This document shows, in pieces, positions 35,601 through 43,250 of a stretch of DNA of 64,000 nt. How positions within the stretch are numbered: position 1 is the first letter of the stretch; every line of letters starts with the position of its first letter. Source of the stretch: Saccharothrix sp. ALI-22-I (GTDB taxonomy: Bacteria; Actinomycetota; Actinomycetes; Mycobacteriales; Pseudonocardiaceae); contig NZ_MTQP01000068.1 in assembly GCF_001984175.1 (NCBI RefSeq), positions 186,001-250,000 of the forward strand, written 5' to 3'. The notes beneath the pieces were generated by a model that was given only the letters and a program-made list of their open reading frames with translations, was not told where the DNA came from and did no database searches. The translations under genes and the position numbers were made by a program.

Positions 35601-35664
35601 TTTTCAACCGAGGTACGAGAACAGTGTTTCCGTACATTTTCGGGCGATGATCACCCGATCGTGT
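35601..35664 (-). repeat. 64-bp dispersed repeat, copy A (intergenic)
   Basis: Read on the minus strand, this copy agrees with the one at 54449-54512 at 55 of 64 positions by eye. A 19-base core, ATGTACGGAAACACTGTTC, is unbroken. One end carries an inverted repeat, GGGTGAT/ATCGCCC around a single base, that keeps pairing (with a G-U) in both copies. This copy lies just after the G-rich array. Confidence 0.85.
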
Positions 35665-35728
35665 CTGTTCCGACCGCCTTGAGCCGCGTTACCCGCACCA
35701 AACCCCGACCCGCCCTGCCCCGCCGCCG

Positions 35729-36196
35729 TCAGACCAGCTTGGCCTTGACCGCCGCCGCCACCCGGCCGCCCTCGGCACGTCCCGCGACCTGCGCGTTGAC
35801 GGCCTTCATGACCTGGCCCATCTGGCGCTGCCCCGGCTGCTCGCCGATCTGCTCCGCCACCTGGGCAATCGCGGCGTCGACCAGGGTGGCCAGTTCGTCG
35901 TCACCGAGCTGCGCCGGGAGGTAGGCCTCCAGCACCTTGGACTCGGCCTGCTCCAGCTCCGCCTGCTCGGTCCGCCCGGCGCCGGAGAACGCCTCAGCGG
36001 CCTCCTTGCGCTTCTTCACCTCACGGGTGATGACCTTCAGCACCTCGTCGTCGCTCAGCTCACGAGCGGTCTTGCCGGAGACCTCTTCGGTGGTCAGGGC
36101 AGCCAGCGTCATCCGCAGCGCGCCGGCCCGAACCGTCTCCCGGTTCTTGATCGCCACTGTCAGATCCGCCTGCAACCGCGCCTTCAACTCCGCCAT
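35729..36196 (-). CDS. GatB/YqeY-domain protein
   Basis: The 155-residue helical protein begins MAELKARLQADLTVAIKNRE and has the YqeY pattern: LRMTLAALTTEEV near residue 28, VITREVKKRKEAAEAF near 57, a YLPAQLGDDEL stretch near 92, and GQRQMGQVMKAVNAQVAGRA near 120. The domain is related to the tRNA-binding tail of GatB, but the stand-alone protein has no proven job. It is divergent from the metallophosphoesterase gene by 64 bases. Confidence 0.92.
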   Translation of the reverse strand: MAELKARLQADLTVAIKNRETVRAGALRMTLAALTTEEVSGKTARELSDDEVLKVITREVKKRKEAAEAFSGAGRTEQAELEQAESKVLEAYLPAQLGDDELATLVDAAIAQVAEQIGEQPGQRQMGQVMKAVNAQVAGRAEGGRVAAAVKAKLV

Positions 36197-36260
36197 GAGC
36201 CGGAACGGTACCGGGCGGCCCGTAGCACCTCGAATCGGTTAACCCCCTACCCTCCACTAC

Positions 36261-37220
36261 GTGAACAAGCTCGGCCGAACGCTGCTCGCCACGACCGCCC
36301 TGGGTACCGCCACGCTCGCCTACGCGGCGGGTATCGAGCGCAGGCGGTGGACGTTGCGCGAGGCGACGATGCCGGTGCTCGCGCCCGGCTCGTCGCCGCT
36401 GCGGGTGCTGCACCTGTCCGACCTGCACATGATGCCGGGTCAGAAGTCCAAGCAGCGCTGGGTCGCGGCGCTGGACGAGTTGGAGCCGGACCTGGTGGTG
36501 AACACCGGCGACAACCTGGCGCACAAGCAGGCCGTGCCCGCCGTCGTCCGCGCCCTGGGGCCGTTGCTGAACCGTCCCGGTGTGTTCGTGTTCGGCAGCA
36601 ACGACTACTACGCGCCCCGTCCGAAGAACCCGGCCCGCTACCTGCTGCCGTCGGCGAAGACCAAGCGCATCCACGGCATCCCGCTGCCGTGGCGGGACCT
36701 GCGTGCGGCGATGATCGAACGTGGCTGGCTGGACCTGACCCACACCCGCCACCGGTTCGAGGTGAACGGCCTGGAGGTCTTCGCCGCGGGCCTGGACGAC
36801 CCGCACCTCAAGCGCGACCGGTTCGACGAGATCAGCGGCCCGATCCCGGACGTCCCGCTGCGCCTGGGCGTGACCCACTCCCCCGAGCCGCGCGTCCTCG
36901 ACCCGTTCGCCGCCGAGGGCTACGACCTGGTGCTGGCGGGCCACACGCACGGCGGCCAGCTGCGCATCCCCGGCTACGGCGCGATCGTGACGAACTGCGA
37001 ACTGGACCGCTCCCGCGCCCGCGGCATCTCCCGCTGGGGTTCACACATGTGGCTGAACGTTTCGGCCGGCCTCGGCACGTCCCCCTACGCCCCGGTGCGC
37101 TTCGCCTGCCCACCGGAGGCAAGCCTGCTCACCCTGGTCGCACGCCCCGTCGACGCAGGTCAGACCCACTCCGACACGGAAAGGGATACCCGGTTCGGAG
37201 TGGGTGGGAACGTCAGGTAG
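36261..37220 (+). CDS. Calcineurin-like metallophosphoesterase (Rv3683-type)
   Basis: The 319-residue protein from a GTG has an N-terminal hydrophobic anchor (LLATTALGTATLAYAAG). Its metal-site motifs are VLHLSDLHMMPG near residue 52, VVNTGDNLAH near 78, FVFGSNDYYAP near 108, GVTHSPEPR near 205, and LAGHTHGGQLRIPG near 228. The order D-x-H, GDN, GSND, H, GHTH is typical of the YkuE/UPF0046-like class, which handles lipid or nucleotide phosphoesters. It is the last gene of the M. tuberculosis-like stretch and is followed by tRNA-Pro. Confidence 0.92.
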   Translation: MNKLGRTLLATTALGTATLAYAAGIERRRWTLREATMPVLAPGSSPLRVLHLSDLHMMPGQKSKQRWVAALDELEPDLVVNTGDNLAHKQAVPAVVRALGPLLNRPGVFVFGSNDYYAPRPKNPARYLLPSAKTKRIHGIPLPWRDLRAAMIERGWLDLTHTRHRFEVNGLEVFAAGLDDPHLKRDRFDEISGPIPDVPLRLGVTHSPEPRVLDPFAAEGYDLVLAGHTHGGQLRIPGYGAIVTNCELDRSRARGISRWGSHMWLNVSAGLGTSPYAPVRFACPPEASLLTLVARPVDAGQTHSDTERDTRFGVGGNVR

Positions 37221-37244
37221 AGTTCTCCTCGTTCGATCGCAAGC

Positions 37245-37319
<75 letters not shown>

Positions 37320-37333
37320 ACCGGTAAGTGCAG

Positions 37334-37372
37334 ATCAGGCCCCGTCCAAAGTAGACATGGACGGGGCCTGAT
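37334..37372 (+). terminator. Terminator hairpin after tRNA-Pro
   Basis: ATCAGGCCCCGTCC and GGACGGGGCCTGAT pair perfectly over 14 bp with an 11-base loop, starting 16 bases beyond the tRNA, and are followed by TCG. Confidence 0.8.
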
Positions 37373-37444
37373 TCGTGTTGCGGCACGTCTCGGGGAGAAA
37401 TCTGGGAGACGATCACGGGTTCCGCCTCCGGCCGACTACCCCTC

Positions 37445-37850
37445 CTAGGTCGGCCGGAGCAGCCAGTCCAGGGCTTGGACGGGCGAAGTCGGGCACATCT
37501 CCAGCCCAGCGTCCAGAGCTGCCTCCCACAGCCCCGTCAGGTCCTCCATGAGTCGTTCTCGCATGAGTGCCGTCACGTGGGTGTACCGACCCCTGCACAG
37601 AGCCGTCCTCGTGCCCGATGCGTTCGTCAATCAGCTTCGTCGGCACTCCCAGCTCCACCAGGAGCGTCCTGTGCGTGTGCCGTAGGCCCGTGGGGCGTCA
37701 GCCCTTTGGCGATCGGCAGCCAGCACGCGTCAACCCGCCCCGCAGCGTTCCGTCCCCGTACCGGTATCCCGGGCCACGGGTGCCGATGATCGGGACCGGG
37801 CGCGCCGGCGACGGTGCCTTCCGCGCGCGATACGACGTACACCACGGAAA
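37445..37850 (-). pseudogene. Tyrosine-recombinase integrase remnant with two frameshifts
   Basis: Three minus-strand frames join into one integrase C-terminus. Frame one reads KGLTPHG. Frame two reads LRHTHRTLLVELGVPTKLID then ERIGHEDGSVQ. Frame three reads RYTHVTALMRERLMEDL and ends LLRPT. Together they carry the catalytic residues of the class: Arg and His of GLRHTH, the later GH, and the nucleophile Tyr of RYTHVT. One extra base sits near 37672 and a second shift occurs near 37580. The N-terminal two thirds is missing. The remnant sits 127 bases from tRNA-Pro, the typical location for integrases of actinomycete integrative elements. Confidence 0.8.
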
Positions 37851-37937
37851 CAGGTAGCCCCTAACCGCTCTACCCTCGGGCGGCGGGCGCATCGTCATGC
37901 GCTCCGGTCACGTCCGCTTTTGTACCAACCCCGGTGG

Positions 37938-38160
37938 CTACAGCAGGGCCAGGAACTCCGTGGCTGTCAGACCGGCCTGGCGCACTACCGACGCCAGCGT
38001 GCCCCGCTTGATGGTGCCGTGCATCGGCAGGATGACCGTGGGGCCGTCGTGGTGCCGCCATACGGCGTGGCTGCCTTTGGTGCGTACGTGCTCGAACCCG
38101 AGGGACTTCAACACGCGTTCGACCCTTCCGCACGGGCAGGTCGGCCAGGGCAGGGCTCAC
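37938..38160 (-). pseudogene. hicA: HicA-type toxin with single-base frameshift
   Basis: From the GTG at 38160, coupled to hicB by GTGA, the frame runs SPALADLPVRK and then breaks at AAGGGTCG, where one extra G shifts it. After the shift the HicA body is clear: VERVLKSLGFEHVRTKGSH, then AVWRHHDGPTVILPMHGTIK and RGTLASVVRQAGLTATEFLA. The His of the TKGSH motif, needed for RNA cleavage, is intact. A short product could begin at an internal GTG (MLKSLGFEHVRTKGSH) but would lack the first strand. Either the toxin is dead or the base is a sequencing error. Confidence 0.75.
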
Positions 38161-38378
38161 GCGGCACTGCCGGGCACGTGGAAGTGGGTCACCAACGGGG
38201 CCGGTGTGATGGTGGGCGCCGGGGCGTGTTCGAGGTAGAGCGCCACGGCCTCGGCCAGGTTGCTCAACGCCTCGTCGATTGTCTGCCCCTGGCTGGCAAC
38301 GTCCACCTCCAGGCATTGGGCCACGTACCAGTCCTCTTCCTGGTGGACGGCGGCGGTGAAGGTGTGCGGCTGGCTCAT
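38157..38378 (-). CDS. hicB: HicB-family antitoxin
   Basis: The 73-residue protein begins MSQPHTFTAAVHQEEDWYVA and contains the partial RNase-H-like HicB fold (CLEVDVASQGQTIDEALSNL, then AEAVALYLEH). The typical DNA-binding tail is short or absent. The stop overlaps the hicA start, in the antitoxin-first order. It should neutralise HicA by binding its active site. It may persist here without an active partner. Confidence 0.82.
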   Translation of the reverse strand: MSQPHTFTAAVHQEEDWYVAQCLEVDVASQGQTIDEALSNLAEAVALYLEHAPAPTITPAPLVTHFHVPGSAA

Positions 38379-38523
38379 GAGGGCAGTGTCCCACCGGGGA
38401 GCGGGTGAGGGCAGGTGCCGGGCTTGGCTGGTCGATCAGTGGCAGGTATGGCGAGTGGTCCCTTCGGCGCAGCGGTCGAACCGGTGTGCGGCATGTGCTG
38501 TGTGGGTGCGGGGCCGGGGTGCC

Positions 38524-38676
38524 AAACCCGCAAACCCGCCGATTGGACAGAGGTCGTGCTGTGACCTGCGGTTACATGGCGCGGGTTTGAGGCCGGGGCA
38601 AACCCGCGGACAAACCCGCAGCCCATCAGCGCAGGTCAGAGCCCACCCCGTCCGTCTCTTGCGGGTTTGCGGGTTT
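38524..38676. repeat. Clustered 8-mer GCGGGTTT/AAACCCGC repeats
   Basis: Seven copies occur within 153 bases: AAACCCGC at 38524 and 38532, GCGGGTTT at 38581, AAACCCGC at 38600 and 38612, and GCGGGTTT at 38661 and 38669. Two pairs are direct tandem copies and opposite pairs can form hairpins. The rest of the 38379-38674 gap has no credible gene. Confidence 0.7.
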
Positions 38677-39280
38677 GTTTTCTGATCCTGAGAAGGGGAA
38701 GAGCAGTAGTAGTACATGGACCATCACGCACGAGTTCGGACATGCCGCCGGCGGCGTCGTGACCGGCGGCGTCGTGCACCTCATCCAGGTGCACAGCCCG
38801 CACTCCGGCATAGCCCACACCTGGCACTACTCACGCTTCTCGTCCTTCGTCACCGCGGCTGCCGGTCATGCGATGCCTCCGCTGGCCGGGCTCGGGGCTG
38901 CCTCACTCCTCGCCAGGGGGCACGCCCCGATGCTGCTGGCGCTCACGATCGCGGCCATGATCCTGATCCTCGTCGTGACCAGGGACCTGATCACGCTGGT
39001 CAGCGTCGTGACGGTAGGCCTCGCGGCGTCGTTGGCGTTGTACTGGGGATCCGAGTGGGTACAACACTGGATCGCCTACACCGAGACGTGGCTGCTGCTG
39101 TTCAGCGAGATCACCGGAGTGTCCGCGCTGGTAGTCGGGCGTATTCAAGGCAGCGGGGAAACCGACGACGCCGACAGCTTGGCGGACATCACCGGCATCC
39201 CCGCCGTGGTGTGGATCGCGGGATGGACGGCGCTTGTCGGGTGGGCACTGTGGAGTGCGGTCCCGCTGCTCTGGCCCTGA
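38675..39280 (+). CDS. M50B-like membrane metallopeptidase, N-terminally truncated
   Basis: The reading frame gives up to 201 residues from a TTG that lies in the last GCGGGTTT copy. The zinc motif THEFGHAAGGVVTGG (HExxH) comes at about residue 18, and SPHSGIAHTWHYS and five or six hydrophobic helices follow. In intact relatives a membrane helix precedes HExxH, but here only MFSDPEKGKSSSS does, so the 5' end seems lost at the repeat boundary. A second frame runs over the same stretch and is a shadow. Whether it is expressed is doubtful. Confidence 0.6.
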   Translation: MFSDPEKGKSSSSTWTITHEFGHAAGGVVTGGVVHLIQVHSPHSGIAHTWHYSRFSSFVTAAAGHAMPPLAGLGAASLLARGHAPMLLALTIAAMILILVVTRDLITLVSVVTVGLAASLALYWGSEWVQHWIAYTETWLLLFSEITGVSALVVGRIQGSGETDDADSLADITGIPAVVWIAGWTALVGWALWSAVPLLWP

Positions 39281-40007
39281 TCCCCGGGCCGGACGCAGGC
39301 CCCCAGCGTCCCAAGCGAAGTCACGAAAACCACGAAACCACGAAAAGCCCGTCCCTCGTCAACCCGTGCCCTCTTCGTCCACGTTGGCAGCTCCGAGCCA
39401 GTCTGCGCGGCGTTTTCGCAGGTAGTAGGCACCAGCCAAGCGGACATCCCTCATGATCGGTCAGCCGAGCAAGGAAGTGTGGGGCACACGGACCGACCGT
39501 GGCGGTCGGACAGCGGCTGTCGTGGCAGCGTCGCACTACCGAGTACGCGCAGGTCACGGACTTACGTGGCATTTCGTGGCTAATCGTGGCGCGATCTTGA
39601 GCGGTTGCTGTAAGTCCAACGTGGACGGTTGTTCCCCCGGTCAACGGTCCACCGGCGTCCACAACCTCGTCACTGGGTCGACTTTCGTGGTTTCGTGGTT
39701 TCGTGGCGGCCACCCTGCCTAGACCTGGGAGCCAGCTACGTCCAGGCCCGATTGCTCTTTGGTTGGTCGCTGGCGGCCGACAACGTACTGGCACAGTCGC
39801 GAATTCCACAGTCGCGAATTCCACAGTCGTTAGTTCCGGCGGAGGTTGCTGCCGGTGGTCGGCGAAAGTGGATCCGGCTGTCCAACGCGCGCGTGCTTGC
39901 GTCGACGCGTACGTCTGCCGCTACTGACCGGGGATGTCGCTCGCGCGTGCAACCTGCCAGGGGCCGACTGCGTTCTTATCCCGTCCAAGATCTGCGGAAG
40001 GATGCCG
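39281..40007. other. Gene-free stretch with inverted and direct repeats
   Basis: CACGAAAACCACGAAACCACGA (first 20 bases CACGAAAACCACGAAACCAC) at 39322 on and its inverse TTCGTGGTTTCGTGGTTTCG at 39684 on bracket about 335 bases. A related CGTGGCATTTCGTGG lies between, near 39568. A 15-bp direct repeat CACAGTCGCGAATTC is at 39792 and 39807. No gene is supported here. Reading frames are weak on both strands. Confidence 0.65.
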
Positions 40008-40526
40008 GTGGCCGGTTCAGATGAAGACTTCGCCGAGTTCTACTCGGCGCGGTTTGACGGGGCGCGGCGCACCGCGTACGCGCTGTGCGGCGACTGGGTC
40101 GAGGCGGAGGAGCTGGCCCAGGGAAGCTTCGTCCGGCTGTACGCGAAGTGGCCACGCGTGGCCGGCGGCAACGCGGACGGCTATCTGCGCACCACCCTCG
40201 TCCGGCTCTTCCTCGACACCAGGCGGCGGGGCCGCGCGAAGGAACTCCTGGTCGCCGAGACACCCGAGCGGCCGGAGCACTCGAGGGACCTGGCGCGCGT
40301 CGACGAGCGGCAGTCGCTGCTGGCGGCGCTACAGGACGTGCCACCGAGGCAGCGGGCCACGCTCGTGCTGCGCATCGTCCACGACCTGCCCGTCGAGCAG
40401 GTCGCGCAGGTGCTGCGGTGCTCGGCGGGCACTGTCAAAAGTCAACTGTCACGAGGGATGCAGGCGTTGCGGGCGGCGTACCGCGACGCCGACGCACCGG
40501 AGCGGAGTGTGCAAGATGTGGGATGA
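40008..40526 (+). CDS. SigE-family ECF sigma factor
   Basis: GGAAGG at 39995-40000 favours the GTG at 40008 over the ATG two codons upstream, which it nearly touches. The 172-residue protein has region 2 (DFAEFYSARFDGARRTAYAL near residue 6, then AEELAQGSFVRLYAKW) and region 4 (LQDVPPRQRATLVLRIVHDL near 107, followed by VAQVLRCSAGTVKSQLSRGM). It lacks region 3, as ECF factors do. The next gene overlaps by 11 bases and encodes its probable partner. Confidence 0.92.
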   Translation: MAGSDEDFAEFYSARFDGARRTAYALCGDWVEAEELAQGSFVRLYAKWPRVAGGNADGYLRTTLVRLFLDTRRRGRAKELLVAETPERPEHSRDLARVDERQSLLAALQDVPPRQRATLVLRIVHDLPVEQVAQVLRCSAGTVKSQLSRGMQALRAAYRDADAPERSVQDVG

Positions 40527-41520
40527 GGATGACCTCGGGGCCGCGTTGCGGGCCGAACTGGCGCAACGGACCCCGCCAAGGCCCCGCGGCGGGCTGGTCG
40601 ACGCGGTCGCTCGTGGCCGGCGTCGGCGTCGGCGCCAGCAGTTCGGCGCTGCGCTGGCGGCGGTGGCCGCAGTCGCCGGGGTGGCCACGGGGGTCGTCAG
40701 CGCGGGAGCCCTGCTTTCCGGCGGTCAGGACGTCGCCGCGACCGGGACGTCCCCGACCGGGACGTCCCCGACCGGAGCGCCGTGGCCGCGGGCCGACCTG
40801 CCGACGCACTCCCCACACACCACATGGACTCCGGCGCCGACCGCACGACCACCGGCCGGCTGGCCGACCGAGCCAGTGCCCAGGTGCGAGATCCCCGACA
40901 TCACCGGCCGCGACCTGGACAGCGTCCGCGCCGACCTGTCGGCGCTGCAAGAACGGGTCTTGCAGGCCCTGGCCGCGGTGAAGGGGCCGTGGGTCTGGCC
41001 CAGTACGGTGTCGGTCCAGGGGCCGAGCAGCGTTCCGGTGGCGGCGCCCGATGGCGTGAGGGTGGTCGGCGGCCTCCTGGGCGAGAAGAAGGTGCCGTCC
41101 ACCAGGCCGAACACTCGCGACGCGTTCATCTACACCGCCGACGTGTCCGACGCCGAGGGCATCGGCAGCGTGATGCTCACCTTCGGCCGGTTCACCGGTG
41201 ATCCACTAACCGCGGCGGACGACCAGGCCTACGACATGGGCAACTGTCAGCCACCGAAACGACACGTGCTGGCGGACGGGACCGTGTTGCAGATCTACGA
41301 CGTGGTGCCGAGCGACCCGTTCGCGTCGCTGACCCAGACCCTGCGGATCTACCTGCCCGACGGACAGCTGCACTCGCTGTCGGTGCGGAACTTCGGCAGT
41401 CCGGACTTCGCCACCAACCGGGAGGATCCCGCGCACCCGCACCGGGTCGGCGCCGGCCGGCCGACGCTGCCGCTGACGGAAGCGCAACTCGCCGAACTGG
41501 GCCTGGCTATGGTGGGCTGA
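40516..41520 (+). CDS. Membrane-anchored partner of the sigma factor (possible anti-sigma)
   Basis: The 334-residue protein from the ATG at 40516 starts with a short charged region (MWDEDDLGAALRAELAQRTP), a basic stretch and one membrane helix (FGAALAAVAAVAGVATGVVS). A Pro/Thr linker with repeated GTSPT follows and then an extracytoplasmic domain of about 210 residues with YTADVSDAEGIGSVMLTFGR. It overlaps the sigma gene, the usual arrangement for a sigma/anti-sigma pair of the SigE family, although no zinc-type HxxxCxxC motif is seen. Sequestration of the sigma factor is inferred from context. Confidence 0.72.
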   Translation: MWDEDDLGAALRAELAQRTPPRPRGGLVDAVARGRRRRRRQQFGAALAAVAAVAGVATGVVSAGALLSGGQDVAATGTSPTGTSPTGAPWPRADLPTHSPHTTWTPAPTARPPAGWPTEPVPRCEIPDITGRDLDSVRADLSALQERVLQALAAVKGPWVWPSTVSVQGPSSVPVAAPDGVRVVGGLLGEKKVPSTRPNTRDAFIYTADVSDAEGIGSVMLTFGRFTGDPLTAADDQAYDMGNCQPPKRHVLADGTVLQIYDVVPSDPFASLTQTLRIYLPDGQLHSLSVRNFGSPDFATNREDPAHPHRVGAGRPTLPLTEAQLAELGLAMVG

Positions 41521-41843
41521 CCCTCAGTGACCTACTTGCCTGTAGCGGCGGGGTCGCCTAACCGCGGCGTGCGTGATCGCCTGCTGCGTAGCGTTTCCAG
41601 GTTGCGCCTGCCTCGGCGGCGAGCAACTCGGCGTGGGCGGGGGCGGCAGCGTCGGTAAGCGTGCACGTCGCGCGCGACGGCCCGGCACGGGTACATCAAC
41701 CAACGTTGACATACCGGCAACACGGGTAGTTGGCCGAGTTTCGGCCAACGCCGGTACATCAGGAACCTGTTTGCGCACGTCAGAACAGGTGACAGCCGCC
41801 CGTTTCCTAAACCGTGTGCTGAAGTCCGAACCTCGCACAGACT
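41521..41843. other. Intergenic region with small hairpin
   Basis: No gene supported. GTTGGCCG and CGGCCAAC pair around AGTTT at about 41729-41749, and the string GGTACATCA occurs on both sides (near 41690 and 41753). These may be regulatory for the lipoprotein gene. Confidence 0.5.
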
Positions 41844-42152
41844 TTGAGAAGCACGCCACCCTCACAGAGTGCTGTCTACAAGATCACCGCCACGGTACTG
41901 CTCACCTGCCTTGCCCTGACCGCGTGCGGCATGGTCGAGGCCGACCCGACGTTCTTGGTTGTCGAGGTGGGAGAAACCACGTACGACCTCAACGTGGCTG
42001 ACGGCAGGCCGGACGACCTGAAGGCGGACAACCGGCACCGCTCGCAGGTCGACAAGGCGGAGTTCGCGGCCGAGGTGCAGAAGGGTGACCACGTGGTCTG
42101 CCACCTGGCCGAGACGGATCAGGTTCGGATCACGGGCTGCCGGAAGGCGTGA
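41844..42152 (+). CDS. Small lipoprotein
   Basis: The open frame from TTG at 41844 gives 102 residues. A signal (KITATVLLTCLALTAC) ends in a lipobox with Cys, so the mature protein would be about 75 residues and lipid-anchored. The rest is polar and beta-rich, with a Cys near the C-terminus (GDHVVCHLAETDQV, then ITGCRKA). No family recognised. The start codon is uncertain. Confidence 0.6.
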   Translation: MRSTPPSQSAVYKITATVLLTCLALTACGMVEADPTFLVVEVGETTYDLNVADGRPDDLKADNRHRSQVDKAEFAAEVQKGDHVVCHLAETDQVRITGCRKA

Positions 42153-42178
42153 GCGACTGACATACGTTCGACGCAGAT

Positions 42179-42212
42179 CAGGGCCTGTTCGAGAAGTTTC
42201 GGGCAGGCCCTG
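42179..42212 (+). terminator. Terminator after lipoprotein gene
   Basis: CAGGGCCTG and CAGGCCCTG pair over 9 bp with a 16-base loop, beginning 27 bases after the stop. It also lies downstream of the convergent MerR gene. Confidence 0.6.
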
Positions 42213-42257
42213 CGCCTGCATTTCCATCCCGCGGGTCGACGTCCCGGTCCTCGACGG

Positions 42258-42611
42258 TCAGACGCCCCGCAGTGGCGGGTACGGCTGGTCGGGTGGCGGA
42301 GTCTGCTTGTTGATGTTGCGGGCTTCTTCGAGTTGGTCCTCGAGGGTGACGATGCGGCACGCGGCGTCCAAGCCCATGCCCTGGTCGACCAGTTCCCTGA
42401 CCCGGGACGCCAACCGCAGTTGGTACCGGGAGTAGCGGCGGTGGCCGCCTGACGAGCGTTCCGGCTCGATCAGCTTCGCCTCGTCCAGGCTGCGCAGGAA
42501 TCCCGGCGTGGTGCCGAGCATCTCCGCCGCTCTGCCCATCGTGTAGGCGGGGTAGTGGTCGTCGTCGAACTTCTCAGCCGCCGGTCGCGGCTCGTTTGTC
42601 GCTGGGGTCAT
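42258..42611 (-). CDS. MerR-family regulator
   Basis: GGAGGTG precedes the ATG at 42611. The 117-residue protein has the MerR-type winged helix: YTMGRAAEMLGTTPGFLRSL near residue 24 and SGGHRRYSRYQLRLASRVRE near 55, with the HRRYS wing motif. A short helix (LDAACRIVTLEDQLEEARNI) for dimerisation follows. There is no ligand domain and no Cys, so it is a minimal MerR protein like BldC or HspR, which are development or stress regulators. The upstream hairpin may control its expression. Confidence 0.87.
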   Translation of the reverse strand: MTPATNEPRPAAEKFDDDHYPAYTMGRAAEMLGTTPGFLRSLDEAKLIEPERSSGGHRRYSRYQLRLASRVRELVDQGMGLDAACRIVTLEDQLEEARNINKQTPPPDQPYPPLRGV

Positions 42612-42630
42612 CGCACCTCCGCGCCACGAG

Positions 42631-42660
42631 GGGCCCCGGTGCCGTTCGGCACCGGGGCCC
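42631..42660. promoter_or_regulatory. Strong hairpin immediately upstream of the MerR gene
   Basis: GGGCCCCGGTGCC and GGCACCGGGGCCC pair perfectly over 13 bp with a 4-base loop (GTTC). The hairpin ends 19 bases upstream of the MerR start on the minus strand, so it would be in the mRNA leader. It may be an attenuator or a processing structure. A terminator for upstream transcription is also possible. Confidence 0.6.
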
Positions 42661-43250
42661 CGGGGTTATGGGTTCCCACCAACCGGCCGTGAGGCCGGCT
42701 CACTGTGTCCGCGTCATCCGCACGAGCAGCGGAGACTGCGTGGATCGCATTCGCGTAACCGGAGACCACCTTCCAATCTTCTTGGACTGCGGTACCCGCC
42801 CGGCCTGATTCAGCCCGAGGCAGGCGATCCGATGGTGTGTAACCCGTCCCTTCTCCTCTGGTTGTCGACTTTCCTATCACTTTCCTGTCACCACTCGACG
42901 ATCGGCACCGGACCTCTTGCCCACTCCGGCTCACCTCGCCGACCGTCCTCGGCCACCGGCTGGAACCCCTTCCACTGATCGGCCCCAGCTCGCCTGACCG
43001 TCCTGCGACTGCCCTGTGGCTGTCGGCTCCGGGTCTCGCGCATTGCTGTACTGCGTACTGCGGTATTGCTGTCGTGCGTATTTCGGTTGCGCTCCCGGTA
43101 CTTCGCGTGCCGACTGCCCTTGCTGCACGGGTAGTTCGTCATCTCCCGTGCCGATCGGACGTTCTCTCTCGTACGAGGAGAACACTACACACAACCACGT
43201 GCGAATGTCTACCCCAGCGATCACAGGTTTACTCGGTCGAGTGAGTCCGA
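42661..43250. other. Region upstream of the MerR gene, no firm gene
   Basis: A minus-strand frame (42608-42934, 108 codons) ends CGATGA, overlapping the MerR start, and contains VQEDWKVVSGYANAIHAVSA. The overlap suggests a coupled gene, but I recognise nothing and the frame passes through the hairpin. CCGGCC/GGCCGG at 42683-42698 is a further small hairpin. The remainder to 43250 shows no gene. Confidence 0.4.

Larger units (their letters stand above)
34952..35728. other. Repeat-rich intergenic region between ponA2 and the YqeY-like gene
   Basis: I see no convincing gene in this 777-base gap. Long frames on both strands are low-complexity (Pro-rich on the minus strand, Gly/Arg-rich on the plus strand) and begin or end inside repeats. 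It holds a G-rich tandem repeat and one copy of the 64-bp dispersed repeat. Both are listed separately. Confidence 0.6.

Noticed and set aside
34948..35637. Minus-strand Pro-rich ORF with DRPPPP repeats
   Set aside because: It starts inside the dispersed repeat, is produced by the G-rich array, and overlaps the ponA2 stop. Nothing supports translation.
35010..35924. Plus-strand Gly/Arg-rich ORF in the same gap
   Set aside because: Composition follows the G-rich array and it runs over the dispersed repeat and the YqeY-like gene on the other strand.
38436..38717. Minus-strand ORF over the GCGGGTTT repeats
   Set aside because: Cys/His/Arg-rich sequence arises from the repeats. No ribosome site and no conserved motif.
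42883..42892. Possible right attachment site (TCCTGTCACC shared with the tRNA-Pro 3' end)
   Set aside because: Only 10 bases match, which is expected by chance in a stretch of this size, and the flanks do not match.
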